From the NCBI GenBank assembly GCA_002367815.1, contig DFDG01000140.1, positions 1,152 to 13,651 on the forward strand: 12,500 nt of DNA. The letters run 5' to 3'. Both the position numbers and the translations under genes were made by a program. This document shows, one piece after another, positions 1-6,333 of this stretch (its first letter is position 1; the number at the start of each line of letters is the position of its first letter). The DNA comes from Opitutaceae bacterium UBA3033 (GTDB taxonomy: Bacteria; Verrucomicrobiota; Verrucomicrobiia; Opitutales; Opitutaceae). The notes under the pieces are model-generated. The model was not told where the DNA came from and made no database searches. It saw only the letters and a list, made by a program, of their open reading frames with translations.

Positions 1-1413
1 CGTCGCGGCCGGTGGTTCGCGATTGTTGCCTGGTTCATGCTGCAGGGTGGCATTCAGCTGACGGCCAATTTTGGTTGGCTCAACTTTGCCGCCATCGGGG
101 TCAGCCTGTTGTTCCTGGATGATCAAATGCTCATCTCGTTGGCCAAGCGTCTGCGGTTGAATCGCCTCAAGGAATTATTTGCCGCCACGGCCTTGCCGCG
201 GCCCAAGGTTACGATCAAGCCTTGGCGTTTGGGTCTGCTGCGGGGCGCACTCTGGTCACACTTCGGCCTGACGATCTATGCCTTCATTCTCTGGATCACC
301 CTTGGGGCCGTGGATTTTTCCGATGATACGACCCGCCCGCTGCGTTACGGGTTTTCTGATTTCCGGATCGCGAATCCCTACACGCCTTACGCGACGTTTC
401 TTTCGGAAAGATTTGGGGTGGAATTTATGGGATCGAATGATGGCGGGGTCACTTGGCGGCCTTATCGTTATCCTCATCTTCCGCAGGAACCGGATCAGAT
501 CGTATCGTTTGTGGCTCCGCGGTTTCTCCGTTTTGAAGCCGCCGCCCAGATCATCGGTTCGGTGACTGATCGCACTCCGACTTTTTCCCTGATTGCGTTA
601 AGGTTGCTGGAGCAAAACCAGCGAACGATCGGTCTCTTCAAAGATAATCCTTTTCCGGATCAACGACCGAGCATGATTCGGATGCGCCGTTTTCAACTCA
701 AGTATACTGATCTGGCGACTTACCGGGCCACCGGAAATTTTTGGACCAAGGAATATTTGGATGATTATGGGCCGATGATTTACATCAATCAGGAGGGCTT
801 GCCGAAACAGGCGTCCACGGGATTGGAGGCTACGCAAGTGCAGGCGGATTATGGCAACCCCCAAGCGCAGACCTATCTCGGGACGCTCTATCTTTTGGGC
901 CGGGGCGTGCCGCGCGACATCGCGCAAGCGGAGAAATGGTATCGGCTGGCCGCCGAGCAGGGATTTGCCGGAGCCCAATTCAGTCTGGGTGCATTGTATG
1001 CCACCGAGCCGTCAATGCATGCAAAGAGGAGAGAGTCCGTGCGATGGTTTCGCCTTGCCGCGGACCAGGGGTGGTTGGATGCGCAGCTCAATCTGGCGGT
1101 GATGTATGAGAAGGGTGAGCTTGTGCCCTTTGATGCAACGGAATCGGCCCGGTGGTATCAGCTGGCGGCCGAGCAGGGGAGCTCCGAGGCCCAGTTTAAA
1201 CTCGGGGGGATTTATTTTGCAGGCAAAGGCGTGCCCAAAGATGAAATTGAAGCGCTGGTGTGGTTCGATCTGGCCGCGCAATCGGGCGATGAGGACGCCA
1301 TCGCCAATCGGGCCGTATTAACGGAAAGACTGGGCGCTGCAGCCACGCGGGTCGCGCTGGAAAAAAGCCAACAATACCAGGAACGCATCAAGCAATTGCG
1401 CGCCAATCCTTGA
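1..1413 (+). CDS. Lipase maturation factor-like membrane protein with C-terminal Sel1 repeats (5' partial)
   Basis: The frame is open from the first base, so the start lies upstream; 470 residues are visible. The N-terminal part (about residues 1-110) has hydrophobic segments (one includes GWLNFAAIGVSLLFLDDQ; another lies near residues 82-103) and resembles the lipase maturation factor (LMF) family. The following soluble region matches the LMF C-terminal domain: WRPYRYPHLP, FVAPRFLRFE, then NPFP, YTDLATYRATGNFW and a closing DYGP. In animals LMF1 assists folding of dimeric lipases in the ER; the bacterial role is not established. From about residue 280 the protein continues into four Sel1-type repeats of roughly 36 residues (cores AQTYLGTLY, AQFSLGALY, AQLNLAVMY, AQFKLGGIY, each followed by W(Y/F)xLAA). 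Sel1 repeats usually bind proteins. The LMF-Sel1 fusion is unusual. The TGA stop is at 1411-1413; the next gene is 112 bases away and probably separately transcribed. Confidence 0.85.
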   Translation, partial: RRGRWFAIVAWFMLQGGIQLTANFGWLNFAAIGVSLLFLDDQMLISLAKRLRLNRLKELFAATALPRPKVTIKPWRLGLLRGALWSHFGLTIYAFILWITLGAVDFSDDTTRPLRYGFSDFRIANPYTPYATFLSERFGVEFMGSNDGGVTWRPYRYPHLPQEPDQIVSFVAPRFLRFEAAAQIIGSVTDRTPTFSLIALRLLEQNQRTIGLFKDNPFPDQRPSMIRMRRFQLKYTDLATYRATGNFWTKEYLDDYGPMIYINQEGLPKQASTGLEATQVQADYGNPQAQTYLGTLYLLGRGVPRDIAQAEKWYRLAAEQGFAGAQFSLGALYATEPSMHAKRRESVRWFRLAADQGWLDAQLNLAVMYEKGELVPFDATESARWYQLAAEQGSSEAQFKLGGIYFAGKGVPKDEIEALVWFDLAAQSGDEDAIANRAVLTERLGAAATRVALEKSQQYQERIKQLRANP

Positions 1414-1428
1414 TCCAGCGTGGCTGGA
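1414..1428 (+). terminator. Short hairpin immediately after the LMF-Sel1 gene
   Basis: TCCAGC (1414-1419) and GCTGGA (1423-1428) form a perfect 6-bp inverted repeat with a 3-base loop, starting directly after the stop codon. The following bases (CCTTGGTTT) are only weakly T-rich, so it may be a weak terminator or chance. The rest of the gap to 1525 shows a T run at 1454-1460, an AATAAT hexamer at 1470-1475 that could be a -10 box (no convincing -35 box upstream), and GAGCA/TGCTC at 1482-1493. No gene is apparent in the gap. Confidence 0.25.
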
Positions 1429-1525
1429 CCTTGGTTTAATCGGATCAATATTCATTTTTTACTCGTGGAAATAATCCAACTGAGCAACTGCTCGTAGCGC
1501 TCAATCTGAATTCTAAATCTACCCT

Positions 1526-2593
1526 ATGAATCCTGTTCGTTTCGGCGTTATTGGCGCTGGTGTCATCGCCGGCCTCATTGTTTCCAAACTTAAATCCGAT
1601 AGTCCCCTAAAAGTGGTGGCCGTGGCGGACGTCAATCCGGAGGCCGCCAATAAACTGGCCGTATCTGCGGGCGGCGCCAAGGTCTACGCCGACTACCGCG
1701 AGATGTTGGCTGATCCAGAAATTGAAGCGGTGTATATCGCGACGCCGCCTTTTCTGCACCAGCCAATGACCATCGCCGCGCTGCGGGCGGGTAAACATGT
1801 GTGCTGTGAAAAACCATTTGTCCTCACGCGCCAGGAAGTCCTCGACATCATGGCCGTCAATCGCGAGTTCCCGCACCTCAAGGTCAATTGCTGTTCTTCG
1901 CGCTACCACAACTCCGGCACGGCAAAGCAGGCCCGCGCCATGATTGCCGGGGGCGAATTGGGCGAAGTATATCGCGTGCACTTCGAACAGGTGACCGGTG
2001 CGGCCAAACCCGGCACGGTCTTACCGAACTGGCGCAATGATCCCGCCAAAAACGGCGGCGGCATCTCGTTTGATTGGGGGCCCTACGATCTCGATTGGTT
2101 GGGCTACCTGCTGGGGGATTTGTTTCAGCCCCGCGTCGTCTTTGCCACGACCGGCAATTATTTCCCGCTCACGGCGGAACGCGTGCCGCCTTGCCTCGAC
2201 GTGGATGGCCGATTGGCCGCCGAGATTATTTGCGACAACGGGCTGACGATTCACTGGGAACGCCGCGCTGCCGAGCATGGACCCATGCGGCACAACACCG
2301 AGATTCGCGGGCGTAAAGCGGGACTGGATCTTGCCTTTCTGCCCATGGGAGAAAAACCACAGCTGCACCATTACGCCTATGTCGGCGCCGCGGAACTCGC
2401 GACCACGGTCCTCCCCGATGCGGTCCCGGCCTGGGACGAAACGCTCACCCACGCCCACTTTGATCTAGCCCACGCTATTCGCGAGAACCGCGACACCACG
2501 GGCTCGATGGAACGCAATCTAAGCATCCACGGTATTTTTGACGCCGTGTTGGAGTCGGCCCGCACGCAACAGGTCGTTCGCATTCCTGCCTAA
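1526..2593 (+). CDS. Gfo/Idh/MocA family NAD(P)-dependent oxidoreductase
   Basis: A 355-residue protein of the usual family length, probably cytoplasmic. The N-terminal Rossmann fold is shown by GVIGAGVIAG (Gly10, Gly12), the acidic residue after beta-2 in VADVNP, and the family's EKP signature at Glu95-Lys96-Pro97 (CCEKPF). The C-terminal substrate domain carries NGGGISFDWGPYDLDWLG (about residues 176-193). Family members oxidise or reduce sugars, inositols and related polyols with a nicotinamide cofactor; the substrate cannot be read from sequence. In many relatives the segment after DWG holds the active-site His; here that position is Tyr187. ATG at 1526 is chosen because the Rossmann fold begins within five residues; no Shine-Dalgarno sequence is visible. 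It is the first gene of a plus-strand cluster, with only 12 bases to the next gene, so co-transcription is likely. Confidence 0.9.
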   Translation: MNPVRFGVIGAGVIAGLIVSKLKSDSPLKVVAVADVNPEAANKLAVSAGGAKVYADYREMLADPEIEAVYIATPPFLHQPMTIAALRAGKHVCCEKPFVLTRQEVLDIMAVNREFPHLKVNCCSSRYHNSGTAKQARAMIAGGELGEVYRVHFEQVTGAAKPGTVLPNWRNDPAKNGGGISFDWGPYDLDWLGYLLGDLFQPRVVFATTGNYFPLTAERVPPCLDVDGRLAAEIICDNGLTIHWERRAAEHGPMRHNTEIRGRKAGLDLAFLPMGEKPQLHHYAYVGAAELATTVLPDAVPAWDETLTHAHFDLAHAIRENRDTTGSMERNLSIHGIFDAVLESARTQQVVRIPA

Positions 2594-2605
2594 ATTGTTT
2601 TCCCC

Positions 2606-3502
2606 ATGCCTGTTCCCAATGAACTCATTCTCTTCAACAACCACTTCGTGATGCATCGACGGCACTATCCGATGCACACCCGCCTCGCGATTGCCGCCGA
2701 TACCGGTTATGATGGTTACGAATTTCACCCGATGGAGCCCACGGATGACAAGTCGTGGGATGAGTCCACCGCCGCGTTTCGCGCCAGCGGATTGAAACGC
2801 GCCGGCATGTATGTCGTTTCAAAGGGTATCAATGATGATGAGTACGATAAATTTGACGCGGAGGTTGGGCGGGCCAAAGCGATGATCGACCGACTGGCCG
2901 CCATCGACCCAAAGGCGTTTGTCAACTTCACCATTATGAGCAATCCCGCTGGACGATCCACGCCCGACTATCGGGATGCGGGCTCTGCAAGGGCGGAGAC
3001 GCGACACTGGGAGCGCACGGCGAGGATGATGAAAGAGGTCGACGATCATCTCGCGCTGCGTGGCTTGAGTGGCAATCTCTATAATCATGTCTGGTTCATG
3101 ATCGATACCCCGGCGGCGGAATTGCGCGCGATAAAGGAAAGTGGCGCGAAAGTGATCCGACCGGGCATCGCGATGTTTCATGCGCACTTCCATCTCGGCG
3201 TGCCGGACTTACACGAAGTCATGGCTCAACCCGGCATGGAGCGACTCGGCTATTTGGCCTTGCTCAACGGTTGGCCCAAACCGGCCGAGCCATTCCGCAC
3301 CCGACCGTTGGACGACGGCAACATTGATATCGCGGCAGTCCTGGGTTTGGTTTGGTCAAAGGGATATACCGGCCCGATCATCTCCCAAGCCTACGACCTG
3401 GGTGGTGATGCCTACCTGACGGCCAAGCGATCCATTGATTATGTTCGCGAGATTCACGACCGCTACCAACGCAACCCGGCGCTCAATCCGCATGCGATTT
3501 GA
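2606..3502 (+). CDS. Sugar phosphate isomerase/epimerase-like TIM-barrel protein (AP endonuclease 2 family)
   Basis: A 298-residue protein without a signal peptide, the size of the xylose isomerase-like TIM-barrel family. Family signs are the opening strand and GYDGYEFHPME (Glu39), a LYNH motif (about 158-161), an FHAHFH motif (191-196) and a C-terminal (D/G)NIDIAAVLGLVWSKGYTGPIISQ-like segment ending in GGDAY. Classical members bind a divalent metal through Glu/Asp/His at the strand ends and isomerise or epimerise sugars or keto-acids. By eye, two usual Glu ligands are replaced here, by Tyr159 and Gln261. As I recall, a Verrucomicrobia/Planctomycete subgroup shares this pattern, so the catalytic role is uncertain. 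It follows the Gfo/Idh/MocA gene by 12 bases, supporting a shared sugar pathway. ATG 2606 has no visible Shine-Dalgarno sequence but gives the natural first beta strand. Confidence 0.8.
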   Translation: MPVPNELILFNNHFVMHRRHYPMHTRLAIAADTGYDGYEFHPMEPTDDKSWDESTAAFRASGLKRAGMYVVSKGINDDEYDKFDAEVGRAKAMIDRLAAIDPKAFVNFTIMSNPAGRSTPDYRDAGSARAETRHWERTARMMKEVDDHLALRGLSGNLYNHVWFMIDTPAAELRAIKESGAKVIRPGIAMFHAHFHLGVPDLHEVMAQPGMERLGYLALLNGWPKPAEPFRTRPLDDGNIDIAAVLGLVWSKGYTGPIISQAYDLGGDAYLTAKRSIDYVREIHDRYQRNPALNPHAI

Positions 3503-3516
3503 TCGAATGATTTGTA

Positions 3517-3578
3517 GCCACAGAGGCGCCAAGACACGGAGTTCGTTTTTTCCCTCAGCGTCTCCGTGTCTCCGCGGC
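3517..3578. repeat. Intergenic palindromic repeat (GCCACAGAG / CTCCGCGGC type)
   Basis: Two 25-base arms, 3517-3541 and 3554-3578, are inverted copies of one motif (17 of 25 positions match by my count) around a T-rich 12-base loop. In a shifted register AGACACGGAG (3532-3541) pairs perfectly with CTCCGTGTCT (3562-3571). Both arms look like diverged copies of a purine-rich GCCACAGAG...ACACGGAG unit. It sits in the 89-base gap between two co-directional genes, so it could reduce expression of the downstream gene or be a neutral dispersed repeat. Confidence 0.65.
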
Positions 3579-3591
3579 CAATATTGTTAAC

Positions 3592-4737
3592 ATGAGTCGG
3601 ATCGTAAAAATTGAAATTGGTCGCTTCGACTATGCCGTCGCCGGTGAGTTCAAGTTTTTCAAACCCGGTCCGGATGGTCGCGTCACGCGGCCTTCGGTGC
3701 TGGTGCGATTGACCGACGAGAACGGCGTTGAAGGCTGGGGGCAATCGGTGCCCGTGCCAACTTGGACTTACGAAACCGTCGAGAGTGTGATGACCACGTT
3801 GGAGTTTTATCTGGCCGAGGTGGTGCTCGGTCGCGATCCGGCGGATTTTGCCGGGTTGCACGCGGCGATGAACACCGCGATCCGGCCGGCGTTTTCAGTC
3901 GGGCAACCGCTTTGCAAGGCGGCGCTCGACCTCGCCTGTCACGATCTCGTGGGCAAACAACGCGGCGTCCCGGCGTGGCGGCTGTTTGGTGAACCGGCGC
4001 ATGCCCGGGAGGAGATTTTACTCAGCTGGACGGTGGCCTCACCCAAGATGGAAACCGTGGAGGCGCAACTCACGGAAGGTCGCGCTCGAGGTTACCGCAA
4101 TTTCAACATCAAGGTCGGTGCGCCGCAATCGGCCGAATACGATCTGGAATTGGCGCGCAAGGTTCGCGCCTATGCGCCGGACGGTTTTCTGTGGGCTGAT
4201 GCCAATACCGGTTACACGCCAGAGGAGGCCCTGGCGATTGCGCCGAAGTTGCGCGATGCCGGCGTTGACGTGTTGGAGTCGCCTTTGGCCCCGACCCAGA
4301 TTCGCGGCTATCAGGCGCTGAAAAAACAAGGTGCGCTCCCGGTGTTGATGGACGAAGGAATTGTCGGTCCGGAAGTGGCGACTGAGTTCATCGCCCTCGA
4401 CATGATGGATGGCATTGCGATGAAACCGGCCCGTAACGCCGGCCTCTGGCCCTCGGTACAAATCGTCAATCAGCTGCATGCCCACGGACTCACGGTGCTC
4501 GGTTCCGGGCTGAGCGATCCCGATTTTTCTCTGGCGGCTTCACTGCATCTGTTTGCCTGGAGTGGCATCACCCGCCCCTGTGCGCTCAATGGTCCGCAAT
4601 TTCTCGCCGACAGTTTGTTGGGCAACTCCCTTTCGCCCAAGGCCGATGTCCTGCCTGTGCCTACGGCACCCGGTCTCGGCGTGACACCGGATGCAAGGGC
4701 TGCTGCCAGCCTGCGCACTGTGGCGCGGGCTGATTGA
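3592..4737 (+). CDS. Mandelate racemase/muconate lactonizing enzyme family protein (enolase superfamily)
   Basis: A 381-residue, probably cytoplasmic enzyme of typical length. Residues 1-125 form the enolase-superfamily capping domain (GVEGWGQSVP, then ALDLACHDLVGKQRGVPAWRLFG). The TIM barrel follows with NFNIKVG (Lys174), metal ligands Asp203 (WADANTGY), Glu229 (LESPL) and Asp254 (LMDEG), and Lys278 (AMKPARNAGL), a pattern closest to the MLE subgroup with Lys on either side of the active site. The family abstracts a proton next to a carboxylate and then racemises, dehydrates or cycloisomerises the substrate. The first Lys of the usual KxK pair is Asn172 here. The context (dehydrogenase and isomerase upstream) suggests a sugar-acid substrate, which is an inference. 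It lies 89 bases after the isomerase gene, beyond a palindromic repeat. ATG 3592 has no clear Shine-Dalgarno sequence. Confidence 0.88.
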   Translation: MSRIVKIEIGRFDYAVAGEFKFFKPGPDGRVTRPSVLVRLTDENGVEGWGQSVPVPTWTYETVESVMTTLEFYLAEVVLGRDPADFAGLHAAMNTAIRPAFSVGQPLCKAALDLACHDLVGKQRGVPAWRLFGEPAHAREEILLSWTVASPKMETVEAQLTEGRARGYRNFNIKVGAPQSAEYDLELARKVRAYAPDGFLWADANTGYTPEEALAIAPKLRDAGVDVLESPLAPTQIRGYQALKKQGALPVLMDEGIVGPEVATEFIALDMMDGIAMKPARNAGLWPSVQIVNQLHAHGLTVLGSGLSDPDFSLAASLHLFAWSGITRPCALNGPQFLADSLLGNSLSPKADVLPVPTAPGLGVTPDARAAASLRTVARAD

Positions 4738-4740
4738 AAT

Positions 4741-4772
4741 TGTAGGGCGGGGTTTCCGAACCCCGCCCTACA
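4741..4772. terminator. Perfect 14-bp GC-rich hairpin between convergent operons (REP-like)
   Basis: TGTAGGGCGGGGTT (4741-4754) and AACCCCGCCCTACA (4759-4772) are exact reverse complements with a TCCG loop. The hairpin starts three bases after the stop of the plus-strand enolase-superfamily gene and lies beyond the end of the minus-strand operon, so it can stop or insulate transcription from both sides. It has no T tract on either side, so a classical intrinsic terminator is not certain. Its GGGCGGGG/CCCGCCC core recurs at 7451-7476, which suggests a dispersed repeat family. Confidence 0.75.
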
Positions 4773-4793
4773 GTCGATCTGAATAATAGGGGT

Positions 4794-4844
4794 TCAACCG
4801 ACCGTTTCCAATTTCGAGTATTCGCAGCCGATGATGCTGCCGTC
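4794..4844 (-). pseudogene. Remnant 3' end of a second PhyH dioxygenase gene
   Basis: Read on the minus strand from 4844, this stretch encodes DGSIIGCEYSKLETVG and then TGA (4794-4796). The intact PhyH gene in this window ends EGIFIGCDYSKLETGE and then a stop. Ten of the first 14 residues are identical, with D/E exchanges at two others, and both stops fall at the same distance from the motif. Several codons differ synonymously (TGC/TGT, ATC/ATT, TTG/CTC, ACG/ACA), so this comes from an old, divergent homologue rather than a recent copy. Upstream of 4844 the similarity stops: the fragment begins inside the stop codon of the propeller gene and is in a different frame from it. No start or catalytic part remains, so it is a relic. 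Confidence 0.75.
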
Positions 4845-6333
4845 ACACCTCAAAGGCCGCACTGTAACCGACGATGTTTTTTCCCGCGACCTTGATGCGG
4901 ATATATTTACCTTTCAACGCATCGAGGTTGGCGTGGTTTTTCCAAACGATTTCCTGCCGCAGGCTGTCACCTTTAACCGGCACACTGTCGGCAAGAGTGA
5001 ATCCTTCGTAGTCGCCGCCATAACCCGGGCGTTTGATGGATATCGTGACCGGATCCTTGCCCACGAAGTTCAGGAATAGACGTCCGCCCGGGCAAACAAA
5101 AGGCAGGGTCACAAAATAACCGTCGTGCTCGGTCTGTTGGCCGACCAGTCGATCTTTTTTGAAGGTGGCGAACGCCAATGAGGGGCGTTGCGCCGGGTTG
5201 CCGCCGGTATCGGCCGCGTCGTGCCGGTCGGCCGAGGCATAATAATAATAGCGGTAATCGTCGCCGACTAAGATGGGTTCGGCGAGGCCGACATAGGCGC
5301 CACCGCTGTCGTAGGAACCCTGGATGCCCGGTTGCAAAATATGCGGTCGCGCCGGCATGCGCCGCCAGTTGAGGTTGTCGCCACTCTCGATGAGTTCAAC
5401 CCAGGTCGTTTGCGTGGTCAGATCGTAGAGATTCAGAAATCCGAGGGTGCGTCCACAGAGGGTGAACGTGGACTGGTTGTAGAAATTCGTGCCTTCATGG
5501 TCACCGTGGTCCGGGGTGATAATCCATTGCGGTTCGCTCCAATTCTTGAAGTCGGCGCTGTGCATCAGCATCCGGCTGCGGTTGTTGCCCAGCCGATCCT
5601 TCAGAAAGGCGTAGTAATGGCCCGTGCGTTGGTCCTGCCAGATCGACGACGCGTCCTGGGAGGGCAACACGGTGCCAGTGAAGGTCCAGTGCAGACCGTC
5701 CGGTGATACTAACAGGCAGACGCCGGTCAGATCACTGGCCTTGGTATCAATGTGAAACAGTGACATCTTGTAGCGTCGCTGCGGATCCGGATCGTGCAGA
5801 TCCTCGATCACGGTGCATGCATCGTTGTAGTAGGAGGCCCAGGCGAAGATGATGTTGTTGCCGGGAAATTCTTCCTGGAAATACAGGTTCAGCGCGGGTC
5901 GGCGCCAAGTCAGCCCGTCGTCGGATTCCGCGTAGCAAACGACACAGTGTTTCTTGCCCTGCATGGAATTGTCCACCAACACGGCGCCCTCCTGCACTCC
6001 GGAGAAATCCGTGCAGTAGAAAAATTTGAATTTCCCGTCCACCGGTGAGCGGATGACGCTGCCCCAGTTGATCCCCCCTTCACCTTCCCAAGGCATCTCG
6101 GCCTTCATGACCGGGTTCTGGGCCGGTTTTTTCAACAACTCGAAACGGTCGTAGCAGTTTTTCTTTTCCGTGATGTTGCCCGGACTGAAAAGCACCTCAC
6201 GCAGGGGACCATCCCGCATCACCGGGTTGACCAAGGTTTCGGTTTTCATAGCGCTGAGTTTTAGATTCATCAGTGGCAAAGCGGCGGCGGCCACCGTGGT
6301 ATTTTTAAGGAAGGCGCGACGGGTGTTTTTCAT
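4843..6333 (-). CDS. Tat-exported beta-propeller glycosidase-like protein
   Basis: A 496-residue protein with a twin-arginine signal at its N-terminus: TRRAFLK (residues 4-10) followed by a hydrophobic stretch (TTVAAAALPLMNL), so export as a folded protein is expected. The body shows propeller-blade motifs of the GH43/GH32-like superfamily: GINWGSVIRSPVDGKFKFFY (88-106), CYAESDDGLTW (133-143), VSPDGLHW (209-216), SIWQDQRTGHYYAF (230-243) and MHSADFKNW (257-265). The C-terminal beta-sandwich segment has DSLRQEIVWK and LKGKYIRIKV. Such proteins hydrolyse or bind glycans, but I cannot assign catalytic acids with confidence. The ATG at 6333 overlaps the TGA of the upstream DUF4434 gene by four bases, which indicates translational coupling. 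It is the last intact gene of the minus operon; the PhyH relic and a hairpin follow. Confidence 0.8.
   Translation of the reverse strand: MKNTRRAFLKNTTVAAAALPLMNLKLSAMKTETLVNPVMRDGPLREVLFSPGNITEKKNCYDRFELLKKPAQNPVMKAEMPWEGEGGINWGSVIRSPVDGKFKFFYCTDFSGVQEGAVLVDNSMQGKKHCVVCYAESDDGLTWRRPALNLYFQEEFPGNNIIFAWASYYNDACTVIEDLHDPDPQRRYKMSLFHIDTKASDLTGVCLLVSPDGLHWTFTGTVLPSQDASSIWQDQRTGHYYAFLKDRLGNNRSRMLMHSADFKNWSEPQWIITPDHGDHEGTNFYNQSTFTLCGRTLGFLNLYDLTTQTTWVELIESGDNLNWRRMPARPHILQPGIQGSYDSGGAYVGLAEPILVGDDYRYYYYASADRHDAADTGGNPAQRPSLAFATFKKDRLVGQQTEHDGYFVTLPFVCPGGRLFLNFVGKDPVTISIKRPGYGGDYEGFTLADSVPVKGDSLRQEIVWKNHANLDALKGKYIRIKVAGKNIVGYSAAFEV

Noticed and set aside
3517..3578. CRISPR or riboswitch interpretation of the palindromic repeat
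   Set aside because: There are only two inverted copies with no spacers and no conserved riboswitch core; a dispersed palindrome fits better.
4741..4772. Insertion-sequence terminal inverted repeats (pairing 4741-4772 with 7451-7476)
   Set aside because: Each site is a self-contained hairpin and no transposase lies between them; the genes between form an ordinary operon.
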